Notes: generated from the sequence alone by a model not told the origin. DNA of 64,000 nt from Paraphoma chrysanthemicola (GCA_020744225.1 JAGMWG010000013.1:372001-436000), one strand, 5' to 3'; positions 34,074 to 45,579 are shown, numbered from the stretch's first letter. Translations and numbers: made by a program.

Positions 34074-35456
34074 ATGCCGTCTGACGAGGGCCTCGAACTT
34101 TCCTTGACCGAAGCATTCGTGGAGGGAAGCGAGAAGCTTCATTTCAAAAGTTCAGAAGAGACAGTCTGGCGCTGCTTCAAGGACATCAGGCCTTTTCAAG
34201 ACAAGGAAGACTTGGAGTTCATCGTTCATTGGTCATACCACGATGGGATTCGCGACTATTCGGAAGAGCTGGTCGAATCCCAAGGTACTAAATCCATCGG
34301 CAAGGACCTGTTGTGCAGTGACCGAATGAGCTTCCTTCCGGGCCTGGAACAACTTACGCAAATCGAAGTGCGATCAATGCAACCGACAAAGTCCGTCGCA
34401 GGAGAGCCACAAAACGGAGAGGATTTACTCGAAGCGGCATTGCGAGCACTTCACGATCCTACATCTCGAGGACAACGAGTGCAACCGCAACAACAAAACA
34501 TTAGTGGTCTGCAAGTTCCTGCACAAGAGCAACAAACTCATGAATGCATTGTCGTTGCTCATTCATCCCATCAGTCACTCCCTGTGGGGCAGCACAATAC
34601 AATCAATGTCGATCACCAAATGCAATATCAGCACTCACCACTTGGAGTGCATCGACATGAAGTCTACCGAACAGAGGATCATAATGAACAACTGGAGAGA
34701 CATGAGAGTCCCGATCCGAGCCAGCACATGACGGATGCCAACCGCAACGTAAGCCGAGAAGTATACGACGAGCAGCGGCTGCAAGAAGCTAGGCTGCGCG
34801 CTCAGAGGGAAGAGACCTCTCGACAGCAGGCAATTGCCAACAACCGTTTTGACGGCCTTTGCGCCTCTGGGACCTCTAGAAAACTCGACTGGAAGGCAAT
34901 GAAAAGGCGTGCGAAGGGGCACATCCACCGGCTCGGCACGAGGATTGCAGAGGCGACCGAGCCGCAACACGACAAGGTTGGCGTGGACGGCACGCATCCA
35001 TCGATGTCTAGCGCTTCAAGAATAAGCTATGTGAATCGCGGTCGACCACTTCCGAAGAACAAAGACGGTCTCGCCGACATGGGTCCTGCTGAATTGGTGT
35101 CGGATGTGGCTAACGGAGAAGTCAAATCCGACACTGTTAATACTCCGAATGACTACGGCACCACAAGATCAACCAGTTCTCTTCCTCGTCGCCTGCGTCA
35201 GTTCTTCAGCATCAGGAGTCAACGTCGTCCTCAGCTGAGTCCAGTCTCCGAGACACGTGCAGATCCCGGCGCGGATATCGCCAGTAACGACCACGAACAC
35301 CACCCTGAGACTGGACCTAGATTTACTGATCCTGACGTGCCTACAATTGGTCTCAGAATCCCACGAGATGGTGAAGACCGCCAGCATACAGATACATTCG
35401 AGCGTCGACACCCAGGAGAGATCGCACGCCATGAGAGTTGGAGTCCGTTGGACTGA
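34074..35456 (+). CDS. Uncharacterised 460-residue protein
   Basis: A long single frame with no recognisable domain. The first 75 residues (FVEGSEKLHFKSSEETVWRCFKDIRPFQDKEDLEF) look globular; 90-280 is Gln/His-rich and low complexity, with an EQQRLQEARLRAQREETSRQQA helix; 280-330 is basic; and the C-terminus has Ser/Arg runs (SSLPRRLRQFFSIRSQRRPQLSP) typical of phosphoregulated disordered tails. There is no signal peptide or membrane helix. A spliced upstream exon cannot be excluded. It borders the accessory segment and may be lineage-specific. Confidence 0.55.
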   Translation: MPSDEGLELSLTEAFVEGSEKLHFKSSEETVWRCFKDIRPFQDKEDLEFIVHWSYHDGIRDYSEELVESQGTKSIGKDLLCSDRMSFLPGLEQLTQIEVRSMQPTKSVAGEPQNGEDLLEAALRALHDPTSRGQRVQPQQQNISGLQVPAQEQQTHECIVVAHSSHQSLPVGQHNTINVDHQMQYQHSPLGVHRHEVYRTEDHNEQLERHESPDPSQHMTDANRNVSREVYDEQRLQEARLRAQREETSRQQAIANNRFDGLCASGTSRKLDWKAMKRRAKGHIHRLGTRIAEATEPQHDKVGVDGTHPSMSSASRISYVNRGRPLPKNKDGLADMGPAELVSDVANGEVKSDTVNTPNDYGTTRSTSSLPRRLRQFFSIRSQRRPQLSPVSETRADPGADIASNDHEHHPETGPRFTDPDVPTIGLRIPRDGEDRQHTDTFERRHPGEIARHESWSPLD

Positions 35457-36640
35457 GACTGCAACAAAGTTTTCACTCATGTTTTCATGGTATATTGCGC
35501 CGTAGGATGAACAGCGTGTGTCGATTAGTGACACCTCGATGAAATACAGCGCGGGCTGTTGGTCCCGTTCTAGAGTAAATCAATTCCCTTTTTAGCTGAC
35601 AAGTAATGGAGAGCGCTAATTGTACTTATGCAAGAAGACTTGCCATTATATTTTGTGCCATTTCTGACGTAGTCTTGAAGCTCTTCCCGAACAACTGACT
35701 TGTAAACCTGACTGCGCGCCGACTTCGGGCCGTCATGTACCCCACAAATGGTAAATATAACCACAAGCTAAGCAATCCAAGCCCAAACCGGGATCAGATC
35801 GCTAATCCTACGAAGAACAAGGTGATGCGTGTGCGGCTCCTCGGAACGGACGGCACAAGGCGTCCTGTGGGGGCTTCAGCCTCAGCCTCAGCCTCAACGC
35901 TATTTAACTCCAACACCACTTCACTCCGCAAAAGCATGCTTGACGAGCGGACATGTCCGCATGGCTATGCTGATCTCTCCACAGAAATTGGAGAGGCATC
36001 TATATTTGAATACTTACAGCCAAAAGGCGTCATAGTTCTCGGTGTTGGTCCTACTACGATGACCATTTCCAGCCAATTGGGACCGGCCACCATAAAAAGC
36101 GCCTCAGAAGAGGGCATAGATTCATTTCGTAGATGCATAATGTCTGGATTCAGCAAGCTCCTTGTTCGATAGAACATCGATGCAACTTAGACTGTATCCC
36201 TTTGTAACAATTTGCGGTATAGCAGAATGTCACATCAATCGCCTTTCAAGCTTTGATTGATCCTTACATATCAGCCAAAATCCCAGCGCAAAGGATCGAT
36301 GATATCGAAGCGCATGTTCAGGCAACCGACAGGCCTAAGTTACAGCTTGATGAGGATCGTCCTCGGGCACAAAGTACTAGGCTGTCGGTGAATACCCACC
36401 AGATCCTTCGGCACATTTATGGCTTCAAAAGAAAGTGGAGAGAGTAAGCTTGGATGTCACAGAAGGCAGACTTGCTGTGGAGAAGCTCATCACGCCAAGT
36501 GACATGATCTAGGTCGCAGGAGTTACAAGCTATAAAGACCTCCACGGGTTGCATAGGGACAGAGACATCACAGCATCTTCCCCTCTACCACTCATCACTA
36601 CTAGGCTTCAAGAATCTCCTTGGCCATCATTCGATCCATA
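35457..36640. other. Intergenic, 1.2 kb
   Basis: No supportable gene. The plus-strand frame 35735-36172 (145 codons) contains a short run of GCCTCA hexamer-like repeats at about 35877-35900 giving Ala-Ser repeats, but no signal peptide, domain or homologue that I know. The rest is promoter DNA of the secreted-protein gene; a TATAAA-like sequence lies near 36530. Confidence 0.4.
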
Positions 36641-37758
36641 ATGCGATCTACTATCTTTGCTTTCATGGCCACGGCCGCTTTGGCCGCAGACGTTACTATC
36701 GTCTGGCGGCACGAGAAGACCACAGGCAGCACCTCACTATCCGTACAATCTACCAGTGATGCCACCGTTCTCGCCGAGAGCTGCGGTAATTCAATCGGAA
36801 GCCTCGATTTTTCCAGCGTCGATGAGCACGGTGCCGGAAACTTCACGATTGGGAGCAACACTTTCGACATCATTAGCAAGTCGCAGGATGGTGTGAGTTG
36901 CACGCGCATGTATAATGGTATTATTGCCACTGTTACATGCTCTGGTGTCAGCTTTGATATTCCGGCCGGCGTTGCCTCATCAGCGGAATGCTTCACGGAT
37001 GATGACGCGAAGGCATCTTTCCTTGCGCTGAGGTCCATGAGCTTGGGAGCGATTGACGACCCTACACCTATCGAACAGCGATCTACACCAGTGCAAGCAT
37101 TTAGACTCCGTGGACGTCAACAGTGTCACAACGAGGTGGGAACCGTACAAGTGGGTGATGGTAATCCACACCAAAACTACTACCACAAGCAACTCTCGGT
37201 GAGCCTCATCTACAAATGGCGCTATGACGCACCCGTGCGAACTACCACTAACCCATATCTTTTGCATAGGAGGTAATCAACTGCGGAGCTGCTCCGTCCT
37301 GCTCGGCAGGCTACGAGAATTCCAAATCGTACACCATCGGCTTCTCTTCTGGCATTAGCGCCGATGGTTGGATCTCAGCCGGCTTCGAAGTGCAAAAGAG
37401 CTGGTCGACTGGTAATCAATACACTTGCTACGGTGGCCCACACGATGATGTGTGCATCTGGTATAACACGGCTCACACTGCTTGTAAGTTTCCCTCTAAT
37501 CCGTGCCCGTCTTCAGCTGCGCGAATCCTTGCATAGTTCATGTGTTTCTAGGCCTCCTAACTAATGATTGCGACAGATACGGTCCGTAACTGGGTGCAGA
37601 ATACCTGTCTTGGGAGACCCAAGGCTTACTCGGACAATTTTGTCATGAAGTCTCCAAACAAGGTGAATCGTGGTGGTGGCATGTACTGTGTCATTGGAAC
37701 ATGCCGTGCGCAGGGAGATGCGTATTGGGATGACTCTGGGCGCGCTGGTGGTCCTTGA
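36641..37758 (+). CDS. Secreted Cys-containing protein, effector-like
   Basis: Three exons, 36641-37198, 37270-37483 and 37577-37758 (introns 71 and 93 nt), give 317 residues. A signal peptide (1-16, ending ATAALAAD) is followed by a beta-rich N-domain (about 17-125) with paired Cys, a linker with a basic QAFRLRGRQQ site that could be a Kex2-type processing point, and a C-domain starting CHNEVGTVQVGDGNPHQNYY and continuing INCGAAPSCSAGYENSKSYTIGFSSG. The two-domain, disulfide-rich layout with a possible internal protease site is common in fungal secreted effectors and hydrolase-like proteins. I do not recognise a named family, and no catalytic motif is visible. Confidence 0.72.
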
Positions 37759-37979
37759 ACAATGGATTGAAATAGGATCGGACATTTTCAAAGTCTACAG
37801 TCTGCAAATATTAATGTTTCTCGCCTAAGCAACGCACTCGGTACTAGAGATGGAGAGAGTAGTGCTTCGTCATCTTGTTCAGTCGAAACATTAGCATAGA
37901 AGATCACTATATACCTTATATCATAAAGTCTTCACTCGCGCCAGATCTCTAAACAATAAAAGAGGAAATCAGCAATGGC

Positions 37980-40150
37980 TCAAGCCAAGACAATCGACTC
38001 CAAGGGCGGTGTGTCCAACATGAACTCACCGTCCATGATGCCGTAAACGTGTGCCTCGCCAATTAGCGTCCATGCGCCTGCCTCTTCTGCTTGCCTTATC
38101 ACATATGGAACTCTAGCACCAACAAATATTGTGATCGTATCACCTATCTGGCTCTCAAGTGGGCATAGACCGACATACCCACTTTCCGATATGAATGGTC
38201 TGCTGTCGTACATTCTCCCAAGTTGACAGCGGAAGCGACCGAATGGCAAAAAATGAGTTTTCGCTTTCTCCTCGACCAATGCGTCATTTTCAGCAGTCAT
38301 GGCTTGCGCAACAGCATACCCGATTTTCATGTCAGAGTCAGGGTGGGCGCGAGCAACTTGGCTATTCGCTTCAGCAACATCCAGATCCCCAATTGGAATT
38401 CGCCATTCCCCCTCAGCTCTTTGTACAGGTGTATATCGGCTACTCTGAGATAGAAAGCGCTTGATGTCGTCAAAGTAGGATCTCAGCTCAGTCCAGTTCA
38501 ATTCATCATCAAGGCCTAATCGAAAAGAGCGACCAACTGTTCTGATGGTGTCGACGAAAGTGCCGGTCGGCTTAAAATGAGGATCGAAGCGATCATCGTC
38601 GTTGGCGATCAGTGGCATCCTGAGCACGCCAGCTGCTAAGCCTGATGCTTTGAAAAGTCTCTGATTGACGTGCCAGGTCGACCAAGGCTTTCTCAAATCA
38701 GCAGACCAGTCTGGAACCCATGAAGGCAAGTTAGGGCATGAGTCGCGTATGCGACACAATGAGAGAATATCATCATGGCCATGTTTGAGCATTGTGCGGG
38801 CCGTCATGATATACGCCTGCTCGCAGGACAGTGTGTAATCGGCTACGATCTCACGAGCGGCCTCATCATTCGCGATACCTATCAGGGCGTACACACGATC
38901 ACGGGGATCTGTCGCATCGATCCTTGCGCTATTTGCATCTTTTACGATGACTCTCTCAAGCAGAGATCTGAGATCGTGTCCGTCAGATACGAGGTACTTT
39001 CGCCTAATTCCAATTGTGGTTGTTGGTATAGCTTCAGCCAACAGGTTGGTCAGCCAGTTGTCCTTCCAAAATACCTCGATATCAAGGTTCACATCTGAAT
39101 GAGACCAGCTGCTAAAGATTCTGATGTAGAGCGCAACTGCCCAAAATCTTTATATAAGCCAGTTGCATCAGTATGGTTCTAGATATGGCACACTTTGAGC
39201 CGTACGTACTGGACATAGTCGACCTCATCCTGACCGCAGCGAAAAGTTGCAACTTGAGCATTTGTGCACTCCTGCACGCACCAGATTCTCTACTACCATA
39301 AGCACTTTCACAAATACGCCCGGCCGGATATACTGACATGGAACCAACTTCTTTTGCCGAGATCGGACAAGATCCACCAAAATGGAAATTCGTCCTGTCG
39401 CGCTTGTTGTAGATGTTTCGACGCCATTTCCAAAACTTTGCGCTTCGTACGAGCAGCTTGAGTCATGTCGTCATCGTTGACGTCCCAGTGAAGGATCTCG
39501 TCTGAACTCAAATTCCAAAAGCCGACATTTATCAGCTCATCGCCTAGTTTGCGCATCTCTCGTACCGTATAGGGAGTCTCCAATGTCGATGGTCCCAGCC
39601 ATATGATCACTCTGTCTGCTCGCCGATATATTTGGCGCATGATTTGCACTTGAGAAGTCTTCTCCAGTGGATCATTCTGGTTGATGCAGATTGCGTCCGC
39701 CCATAAAATGATCTCTTCATTGTCGTCTTGGAGACTTTCAAGGGCTGATGCGAGACTCTCGGTGATGTACATCATTTGCCCGTTCACTCTCAGCTTGTGG
39801 TTGAGAACGTGAAACCCCCAGCAGTACGATAAGGCAAGAAAAGAGGAGGCTTTCTGGAGTGAAGTGTGAAGTAGGGAGTAATCGTCAGAATCCCGTTTTG
39901 TTTTCCTGGCAGGAACACGCAGTAGCCGAATTTCTTCGGCTTCTCCACTGAGCGGAGGATACTGGAAGGTGATGAAGCCTTTGTAGTTCATTTTACTCTC
40001 TGAAGCAAATAATGTTAAATCTAGTCCTGTTGGTCTGCAGATATGTTGCCAGGTAAGCCGCCGAAAAATGAGGGGTAAGAGCGTGCGTGTCGACTCTTCA
40101 GGGTCGGCTGCGTCTTGTAGCCTGAGCAGTGAGAGCTTGTAACTTGCCAT
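37980..40150 (-). CDS. HET-domain (heterokaryon incompatibility) protein
   Basis: Three exons in transcript order, 40150-39338, 39289-39210 and 39120-37980 (introns 48 and 89 nt), give 677 residues. The HET domain covers about 105-300 with its three blocks: FLALSYCWG, IILWADAICINQND and, after the first splice, RSWFH/RIWCVQECTNAQVATFRCG. The conserved DPRDRVYALIGIA block follows at about 345. HET proteins trigger regulated cell death on non-self recognition after hyphal fusion, though most paralogues are untested. The C-terminal 300 residues are the usual divergent sensor or effector part without an identifiable NACHT or ankyrin module. The gene looks intact, unlike the decayed copy at 44.6-45.6 kb. 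Confidence 0.9.
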
Positions 40151-40549
40151 CAGTGCCCTGCATAATGTACCAAGACGTTGCTGTGTAAGTCGAAGAGGTT
40201 TGTGTACAGTTAGGTGTGCACGAAACGTTCGGGCAGGGAAGAACGTTTACTTTGCGCTAAGCACACATACGAGCTAGCGTTTCACTTCAGCGGGTGCAAA
40301 CCTTGAACCCGTGGGCGTACACGGACGACGAAGTAGCTATGAAACATGCCATCACGCCGATTCTGGGATTCCATAAGCTTGCAGTATGGGATTCTCAAGC
40401 TTCACTACTTTGAAATCAGGTCTGAGAATGTGCGTTGACTTGATATTCGGATAAAGAGGAATGATGATAAGCAACGTGGCAGACAGCCCCGTGCGTACCG
40501 TATAACTCTGCAACACAAGCTTTCTTATGACTATGCATTAATCGTGGTA
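40151..40549. other. Intergenic, nothing recognised
   Basis: 399 bp between the HET gene's 5' end and the methyltransferase's 3' end, both minus strand. HET promoter and methyltransferase terminator. Confidence 0.4.
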
Positions 40550-42040
40550 TCAAGGTTTGCGACCGTGAATAACATAAAAGTCCCAATACGCATGCATCTT
40601 CCTGTTGCGGAGATCGGCCCTAAACTGCGCCGCGAAGACCTGGACCTCCTCTATGGACCAGCCTAGAATTCGAGTGAAGAGAGCGAGAGACATGGATTCG
40701 GCACCCCAGTTGAAGTTTTCAGAGACCCATTTCCCAAGCTCCTTGTACTTTTTGTCCTTGGGCCAGGTATTGATCGGCCATTTGGTGGGTGTTGCAACAA
40801 TGTCCACGAAACCAGCTTCTTTCATCATTTTCGGGACGTGTGAAATCGAGTCAAGCGGAAAGCCTGCTTTCTTGGCACCATCGTGCATGTAGTTGTGCCA
40901 GCGCACAATCGTGCTATTGCTTGGCATAGTGCCATCATCACATCTTATGACCAAGTCAATGTCATGAACTTCAAAGAATCCGTCCGATTCCAGGAATCTG
41001 GCAAGCTTGTATTAGCCACAGTACAGCGTTGGACCTGCTCATGAAGACTCACTCGAAACACTGGCCTATGTATCTTGGCCAGTTTGAGATACCACCAATC
41101 ATCATTTGCGAATGGATGTAGTCAAACTTCCGCGAGAAGGTCCAATCCTTCTCCAGGTCATCTAGCTCAAAGTTCAGATTCGGTGGTACACTATGGCATT
41201 GGTAAGTTTAGTGTCGGTATGGCCCGGCGGTGGAGACCCACTTGTGCGGCTGAACGGGAGCTAGGTCCACGCCAATGACTTCGGTTTCTGGGTGGGCATC
41301 GGCTTGAAACAAACACGTTAGCTGCCGCAACTTCACGTGGGAGAAGCAATACCAAAATCAATTGCCCATATGCCAGTGCCACAGCCAGCATCGAGTGCGC
41401 GGTTGACGTGCCTAATGGGTGCTACATTGAGCTTTTGATCCAGCGTGAGCCACACTATGTGATGCTGGAAGTCTGCAAGATGTTAGTCGCGCAGTTTGAA
41501 GCTGACAGGAACAACACACCAAGGCGCTCTCTTTCTTCCTGTACAGTGGATGTATCAGTAGCATGTTCGATTTGGGTGTGTACAGTGTCGTATTACCTCG
41601 TCCATTGGAAGCACATACTCTGGAAGATGTGGTCAGCCACGGTCTGTCATCCCAGCATCCATGGGAGGTGGAACAATGGAAGTCTTTGTGCACTCACTTG
41701 CTTCCATATAACCTGTATACTGTCGGCCATGGATACGCACTTCCTTGATCATGTCATCTCGAATCGAGGCGGTAGAGCTCGCTAACTGCCCGACAACTCA
41801 CGTGGTTAGCGAGAGCTGACACGTCAAGGTAGCAGCCACGTGATGTGAGACTCACGCTTTCTATGGCCGAGTCACCATCGTTGAAATCAGAATCGGTGTC
41901 GACCTGGACGTCGTTAGCTGGGGATGGTGCAGAGGCGAAGTGGGCTGGCTTGCAGAATCGGCTTCGAGTGGAGCCGTAGCGACAATCTCTGGCTCCAGGC
42001 TAGGGCTCGAGGGCTCGTCGTCGGGATTGCTGGTCGCCAT
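40550..42040 (-). CDS. UMTA/LaeA-like SAM methyltransferase
   Basis: Nine exons in transcript order: 42040-41984, 41903-41856, 41785-41698, 41619-41597, 41538-41520, 41472-41353, 41302-41242, 41190-41053 and 40997-40550, giving 333 residues, the usual size. After an acidic Ser-rich N-terminus come LASSTASIRD, the family motif HGRQYTGYMEAKYVLPMDEEE and SAM motif I ALDAGCGTGIWAIDF, then EVIGVDLAPVQP, FDYIHSQMMIGGISNWP and the C-terminal GFPLDSISH...AGFVDI block. This is the fungal family containing the regulator LaeA and many biosynthetic O- or N-methyltransferases; this copy's position beside a P450 favours a tailoring role. Exons 4 and 5 are 23 and 19 nt. Exon 1 is the least certain (weak GTCGCT donor, good GCTAAC branch). 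Confidence 0.85.
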
Positions 42041-42300
42041 ACTCTCATCGCACAACCGCGATGCAGCAACGTCGGTGTTTTCTGTCTGACGCTGCCGCGG
42101 GGACGTGGTAAGGAGAGTCTGCCCAGGTGAGAACGTGTCGGCAGCGACTAGCCGCAATTGAAGCTTGGCGCATCGGCTGGGGCAGTACGCCGCTTTTAGC
42201 TCCCTCTACGGCAGCCCCAGTAAGAAGTCGCCGTCCCCCAGCTCAGTGACCGCGCACTCGGTTCCATCAACGTGCCACACGCTCACACAGTATTACCGCA
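42041..42300. promoter_or_regulatory. Short divergent promoter, methyltransferase / P450
   Basis: Only 260 bp separate the two start codons, so the genes share promoter DNA and are likely co-regulated. I could not pick a clear cluster-specific binding palindrome. Confidence 0.55.
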
Positions 42301-44112
42301 ATGGTTACCCTCGACCGCGCAACCCTCGCCATTGGCGTCGTGTGTGCGTCATTACTGGCTTATTCCGTGCGACTCGTACGGCAATGGCGACGCCTTGCAC
42401 ATGTGCCAGGACCTTTCTGGGCCTCCCTTAGCAAAGGGTGGATGGTGAGGGAGTCGCTCAAGATGCGACAGCCGACCGCCTTCAAAGAACTCAACGACAA
42501 ATATGGTGATTCGTCACATTTCGCGGCGCCTCCCATGGTACGCTAACTCGATGCGCAGGTTCGCTCGTGCGTGTGGGGCCCAATGAGCTTATAACCGATG
42601 ACCCAGATGTAATGCGAAGGATGATGGCGGTTAGATCCGAGTACACGCGCGGTCACTGTAAGCATTCAAGTGCACGCCAGCGCAAGTAACTGTTGACTAA
42701 CAATTGCCAGGGTACAATGCCATGAGATTCGACCCGACCCGCGACAACTTGTTTTCCATGCGCAATGAAGTGGCTCACACGAAACTGCGCGCCCAAATGG
42801 CTGCCGGTGTAAGATGACTGACCATGCACGTTGCACGCCCTGGGCTGACATGCACGCCTTTAGTATTCGGGCAAAGAGAATGAAAGCATGGAAGGATCAA
42901 TAGACGCGCAGATCGCCACCCTGGTCCATCTCATCGGTACCAAGTATCTGTCGACTACCCAATCCTATCGGCCAATGGATTTTGGCGAGAAGGCCTCCTT
43001 CTTCACCCTTGATGTAATCAGCGAGTTGGCCTTTGGGCAGGCCTTCGGCTATGTTGAACACGACAAGGATGTCTACGACTACCTCAAGATCACCGAGACT
43101 TTCATTCCGATTATGATGGTCATCGCAAATGTGCCTTCACTCGCAGATATGCTGCAGTCTCGTCTTCTCCGTGGGCTTCTACCATCCGAGAGCGACAAAC
43201 TCGGATTTGGTGCTTTCATTGGGTGAGTGTGTGGTTGAGCACTTGTCCAGCAAGCAGACACTGACGGGCATAGCATCGCCAAAAAGTTGGTCGGAGAGCG
43301 CTTTGGACCTGATGCGAAGTCGCATCCTGACATGCTGGGCTCGTTCATTCGGCATGGACTGACTCAGGAGCAAGCCTCCGGTGAGGCCTTACTCCAAGTC
43401 GTTGCAGGCAGTGATACATCTGCTGGCACGCTTCGAGCCGTCATGTTAAACATTCTGACTAACCCCCCAATGTACAAAAAACTGCAAAAGGAAATCGACG
43501 AAGGCATCGCCGCTGGAAAGATCTCGTCCCCTATCAAAGATGCTGAAGCACGCCAATTTCCATATCTGCAAGCAGTTATCAAGGAAGGTTTACGTATCAT
43601 GCCACCTGCGTCTGGAGCCTTCTACAAGGAAGTACCAGCTGCAGGTGATGTCATCAATGGACTATTCATCCCCGGAGGAACTCAAATTGGATCATCACCT
43701 CTGGGTATTCACCGCTCTAAGAAGATTTTTGGCATTGATGCGGACCTTTTCAGGCCCGAGCGTTGGACGGAAGCTAGTCCAGAGAAATTCGCTGAGATGT
43801 CCAGCACTGTGGATCTCGTCTTTCACTATGGAAAGTACCAGTGTCTTGGCCGTGGAGTCGCTCTCATGGAGTTCAACAAGATCTTTGTCGAAGTAAGCGC
43901 CTTGTTCATCGGGTATGTTCGCCGCTAATGTCATTCAGCTCCTGAGAAGGTTTGACTTCTCGATCGCCTGTCCTCACCAGCCAACCACCCTTGAAAACGC
44001 GGTAAGTTTTGTCACAACCAGATTTTCGACATGTGCTCTAGCTGATTCAAATCTGTAGGGCATCTGGATGATGAAGGATTTCTACGTTCGTTGCGAGGCT
44101 CGTGAGTCATAA
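42301..44112 (+). CDS. Cytochrome P450 monooxygenase
   Basis: Seven exons: 42301-42505, 42559-42657, 42711-42808, 42864-43222, 43274-43892, 43939-44001 and 44059-44112, giving 498 residues. It has an N-terminal membrane anchor (about 8-25), the Pro-rich hinge HVPGPFWA, I-helix AGSDTSAGTLR (oxygen activation), EGLR of the ExxR motif, and heme-binding FHYGKYQCLGRGVALME with the axial Cys. The pattern is that of fungal class II P450s of the pisatin demethylase/benzoate hydroxylase-like clan, ER-bound and reductase-dependent. The last two exons (63 and 54 nt) were found by phase and the typical LLRRFDFSI and closing GIWMMKDFYVRCE. No disabling change is seen. The substrate is unknown; the divergent methyltransferase suggests a joint two-step modification. 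Confidence 0.9.
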
Positions 44113-44599
44113 TGTCTGTTGATAGACTTTACTCTTTCACGGCGATAAAGCTTGCGACGTTAGCAGGGTGCTCTGGTATGCGACTCGTCTGATAACACTC
44201 TGTACGTCAGCGACCCACGAGTGAATGCAGAGATCATCAGTTCCGGCGGTCGTTTGTCTTCTCTAAACAATAAGCGCAACAAACGATTTCTTATGATGAC
44301 GGCCACGGTGCAAGCACACGCCCAGCATGGGGTTACACCTCTGCGCCTCAGCGGCGTGGAAAACTCTATGTCAGCAATATCACACACTATACTCTACCCT
44401 TATATACCTACCTAAACGTTGCTGCCTCGCATTCCTGCTTAAATTAGCACAACCAACTGTCCCACTACTTTGCTAGCGGTCGCAATTTCCTTCAAGGCGC
44501 CCGCGCAGTCAAACCATACACACTGCACCGTTACTGCTATTGAGACTTTTCGCTACGATTTACTCAACACCACGAAGCTGCAGATTCGTCTAGTCAATT
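44113..44599. other. Intergenic
   Basis: 487 bp between the P450 and the HET remnant, with no coding support. It contains the P450 terminator. Confidence 0.35.
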
Positions 44600-45579
44600 G
44601 TTACATCGCACTGCGCCACATGAGCATACCCACGTCTTCTGCGACATACACACGCTCGATCTTGATGAAGCCCTTCCATTCATAGCCACCATATCATAGA
44701 AGAGGTGACCTCCAGTTCCAAAGCGCATTGTTTATCGCTGACGAGCCTCACGGCGCACGTGGAAACTTGTTTGACTTCCTCTTCGCATCTAGGACCGAAC
44801 AAGCAAATTCTGACCGTCTGTATGTCGATCTATTGAGCATCGATCAACATAGCCCGGACGAACGCAACTGCCAGGTGCGGCTCATGTCGCAATTTACAGG
44901 CGCTGTATATGTGTACCTGTATGGCTAGATTGACATCCAGTAAAGCAACAAAAAACTCCCACACGTCCGCTCTTCTCCGTGCTGCTGAGGTCTTACTGCG
45001 AAATTCGTATTTCACTCATCCAGGGATCGTGCAAGACATCACGCACCCAAAGCTATCATTTCCTGCGGCGATGTGTGCCTTTCGTGAGATGCCTTTGGAG
45101 AGCTTATATGGAGACCGCCAAAGTGGTACCACTCTATCCAACATCCCCACGATACAGCTTCAATGGCCTGGCTGTACAGATCAGGTCGAGGAAATCATTA
45201 GGAAGCCGACCAAATTCCCTCCGACCGCTGCATCAGTTTATTCGCGCGTACGCGCTGCGAGGACCAACGGGATACAGTGTATGGCCTGCTGGGCTTAGTT
45301 AGTGACGCAAAACAGTCAGTAATCGACTATCGGAAGACAGTTCATGAAGTTTTCCTCGATGCTATCGTCACACTGAGGAAAAGTCACCGGGAACGTTGCT
45401 TAAAAGAAAGCAAGATACAAGACCACTTTGATTATAGATTTGCTCTGTATACCGCTTTCGGGGATACCATGCTTCTCAATCGCGTCTCATCCGATCACGT
45501 TTTGTGCGATCTCATCAGCCTAAAGGAGTTCCTGAGAGCAGTTTGGAACACGGAAGAGCAAGTCCAGCAAGCAGCCTGA
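44600..45579 (+). pseudogene. Decayed HET-domain gene
   Basis: Three collinear blocks of HET-like sequence lie in different frames. The first, near 44728-44928, has RGNLFDFLF, RLYVDLLSIDQ and a VYVYLYG end that runs into a stop where family members continue. The second, near 44979-45080, has LLRNSYFTHPGIVQD. The third, ending at 45579, has CEDQRDTVYGLLGLV and DYRKTVHEVFLDAIV. The frame switches between blocks, stops lie between them and no GT-AG introns of normal size connect them cleanly, so I read it as a relic. An alternative is a real gene with unusual splicing. It lies 4.4 kb from the intact HET gene, but the blocks are not close enough to that gene to call a recent tandem duplicate. Confidence 0.7.

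Noticed and set aside
35870..35905. Short tandem repeat (GCCTCA-like units) as a minisatellite or array
   Set aside because: Only about four imperfect units; too few to call a repeat array or CRISPR.
35735..36172. 145-codon plus-strand frame with an Ala-Ser repeat
   Set aside because: No signal peptide, domain or splice partner; the repeat is a short run of simple sequence. Kept as intergenic.
39110..39340. HET gene at 38-40 kb read as truncated
   Set aside because: The apparent stop lies in a 48-nt intron; the RIWCVQE block downstream is in phase after splicing.
40260..40325. Possible tRNA B-box (TTGAACCC on the plus strand)
   Set aside because: The neighbouring bases do not give the GGTTCRANYCC consensus or a cloverleaf, and no A-box lies at the right distance.
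41860..42040. Frameshift at the start of the methyltransferase
   Set aside because: The opening frame ends at a stop before the DTDSDFNDGDSAIES stretch, which first looked like a mutation; an 80-nt intron with a good GCTAAC branch and CAG acceptor resolves it in phase.
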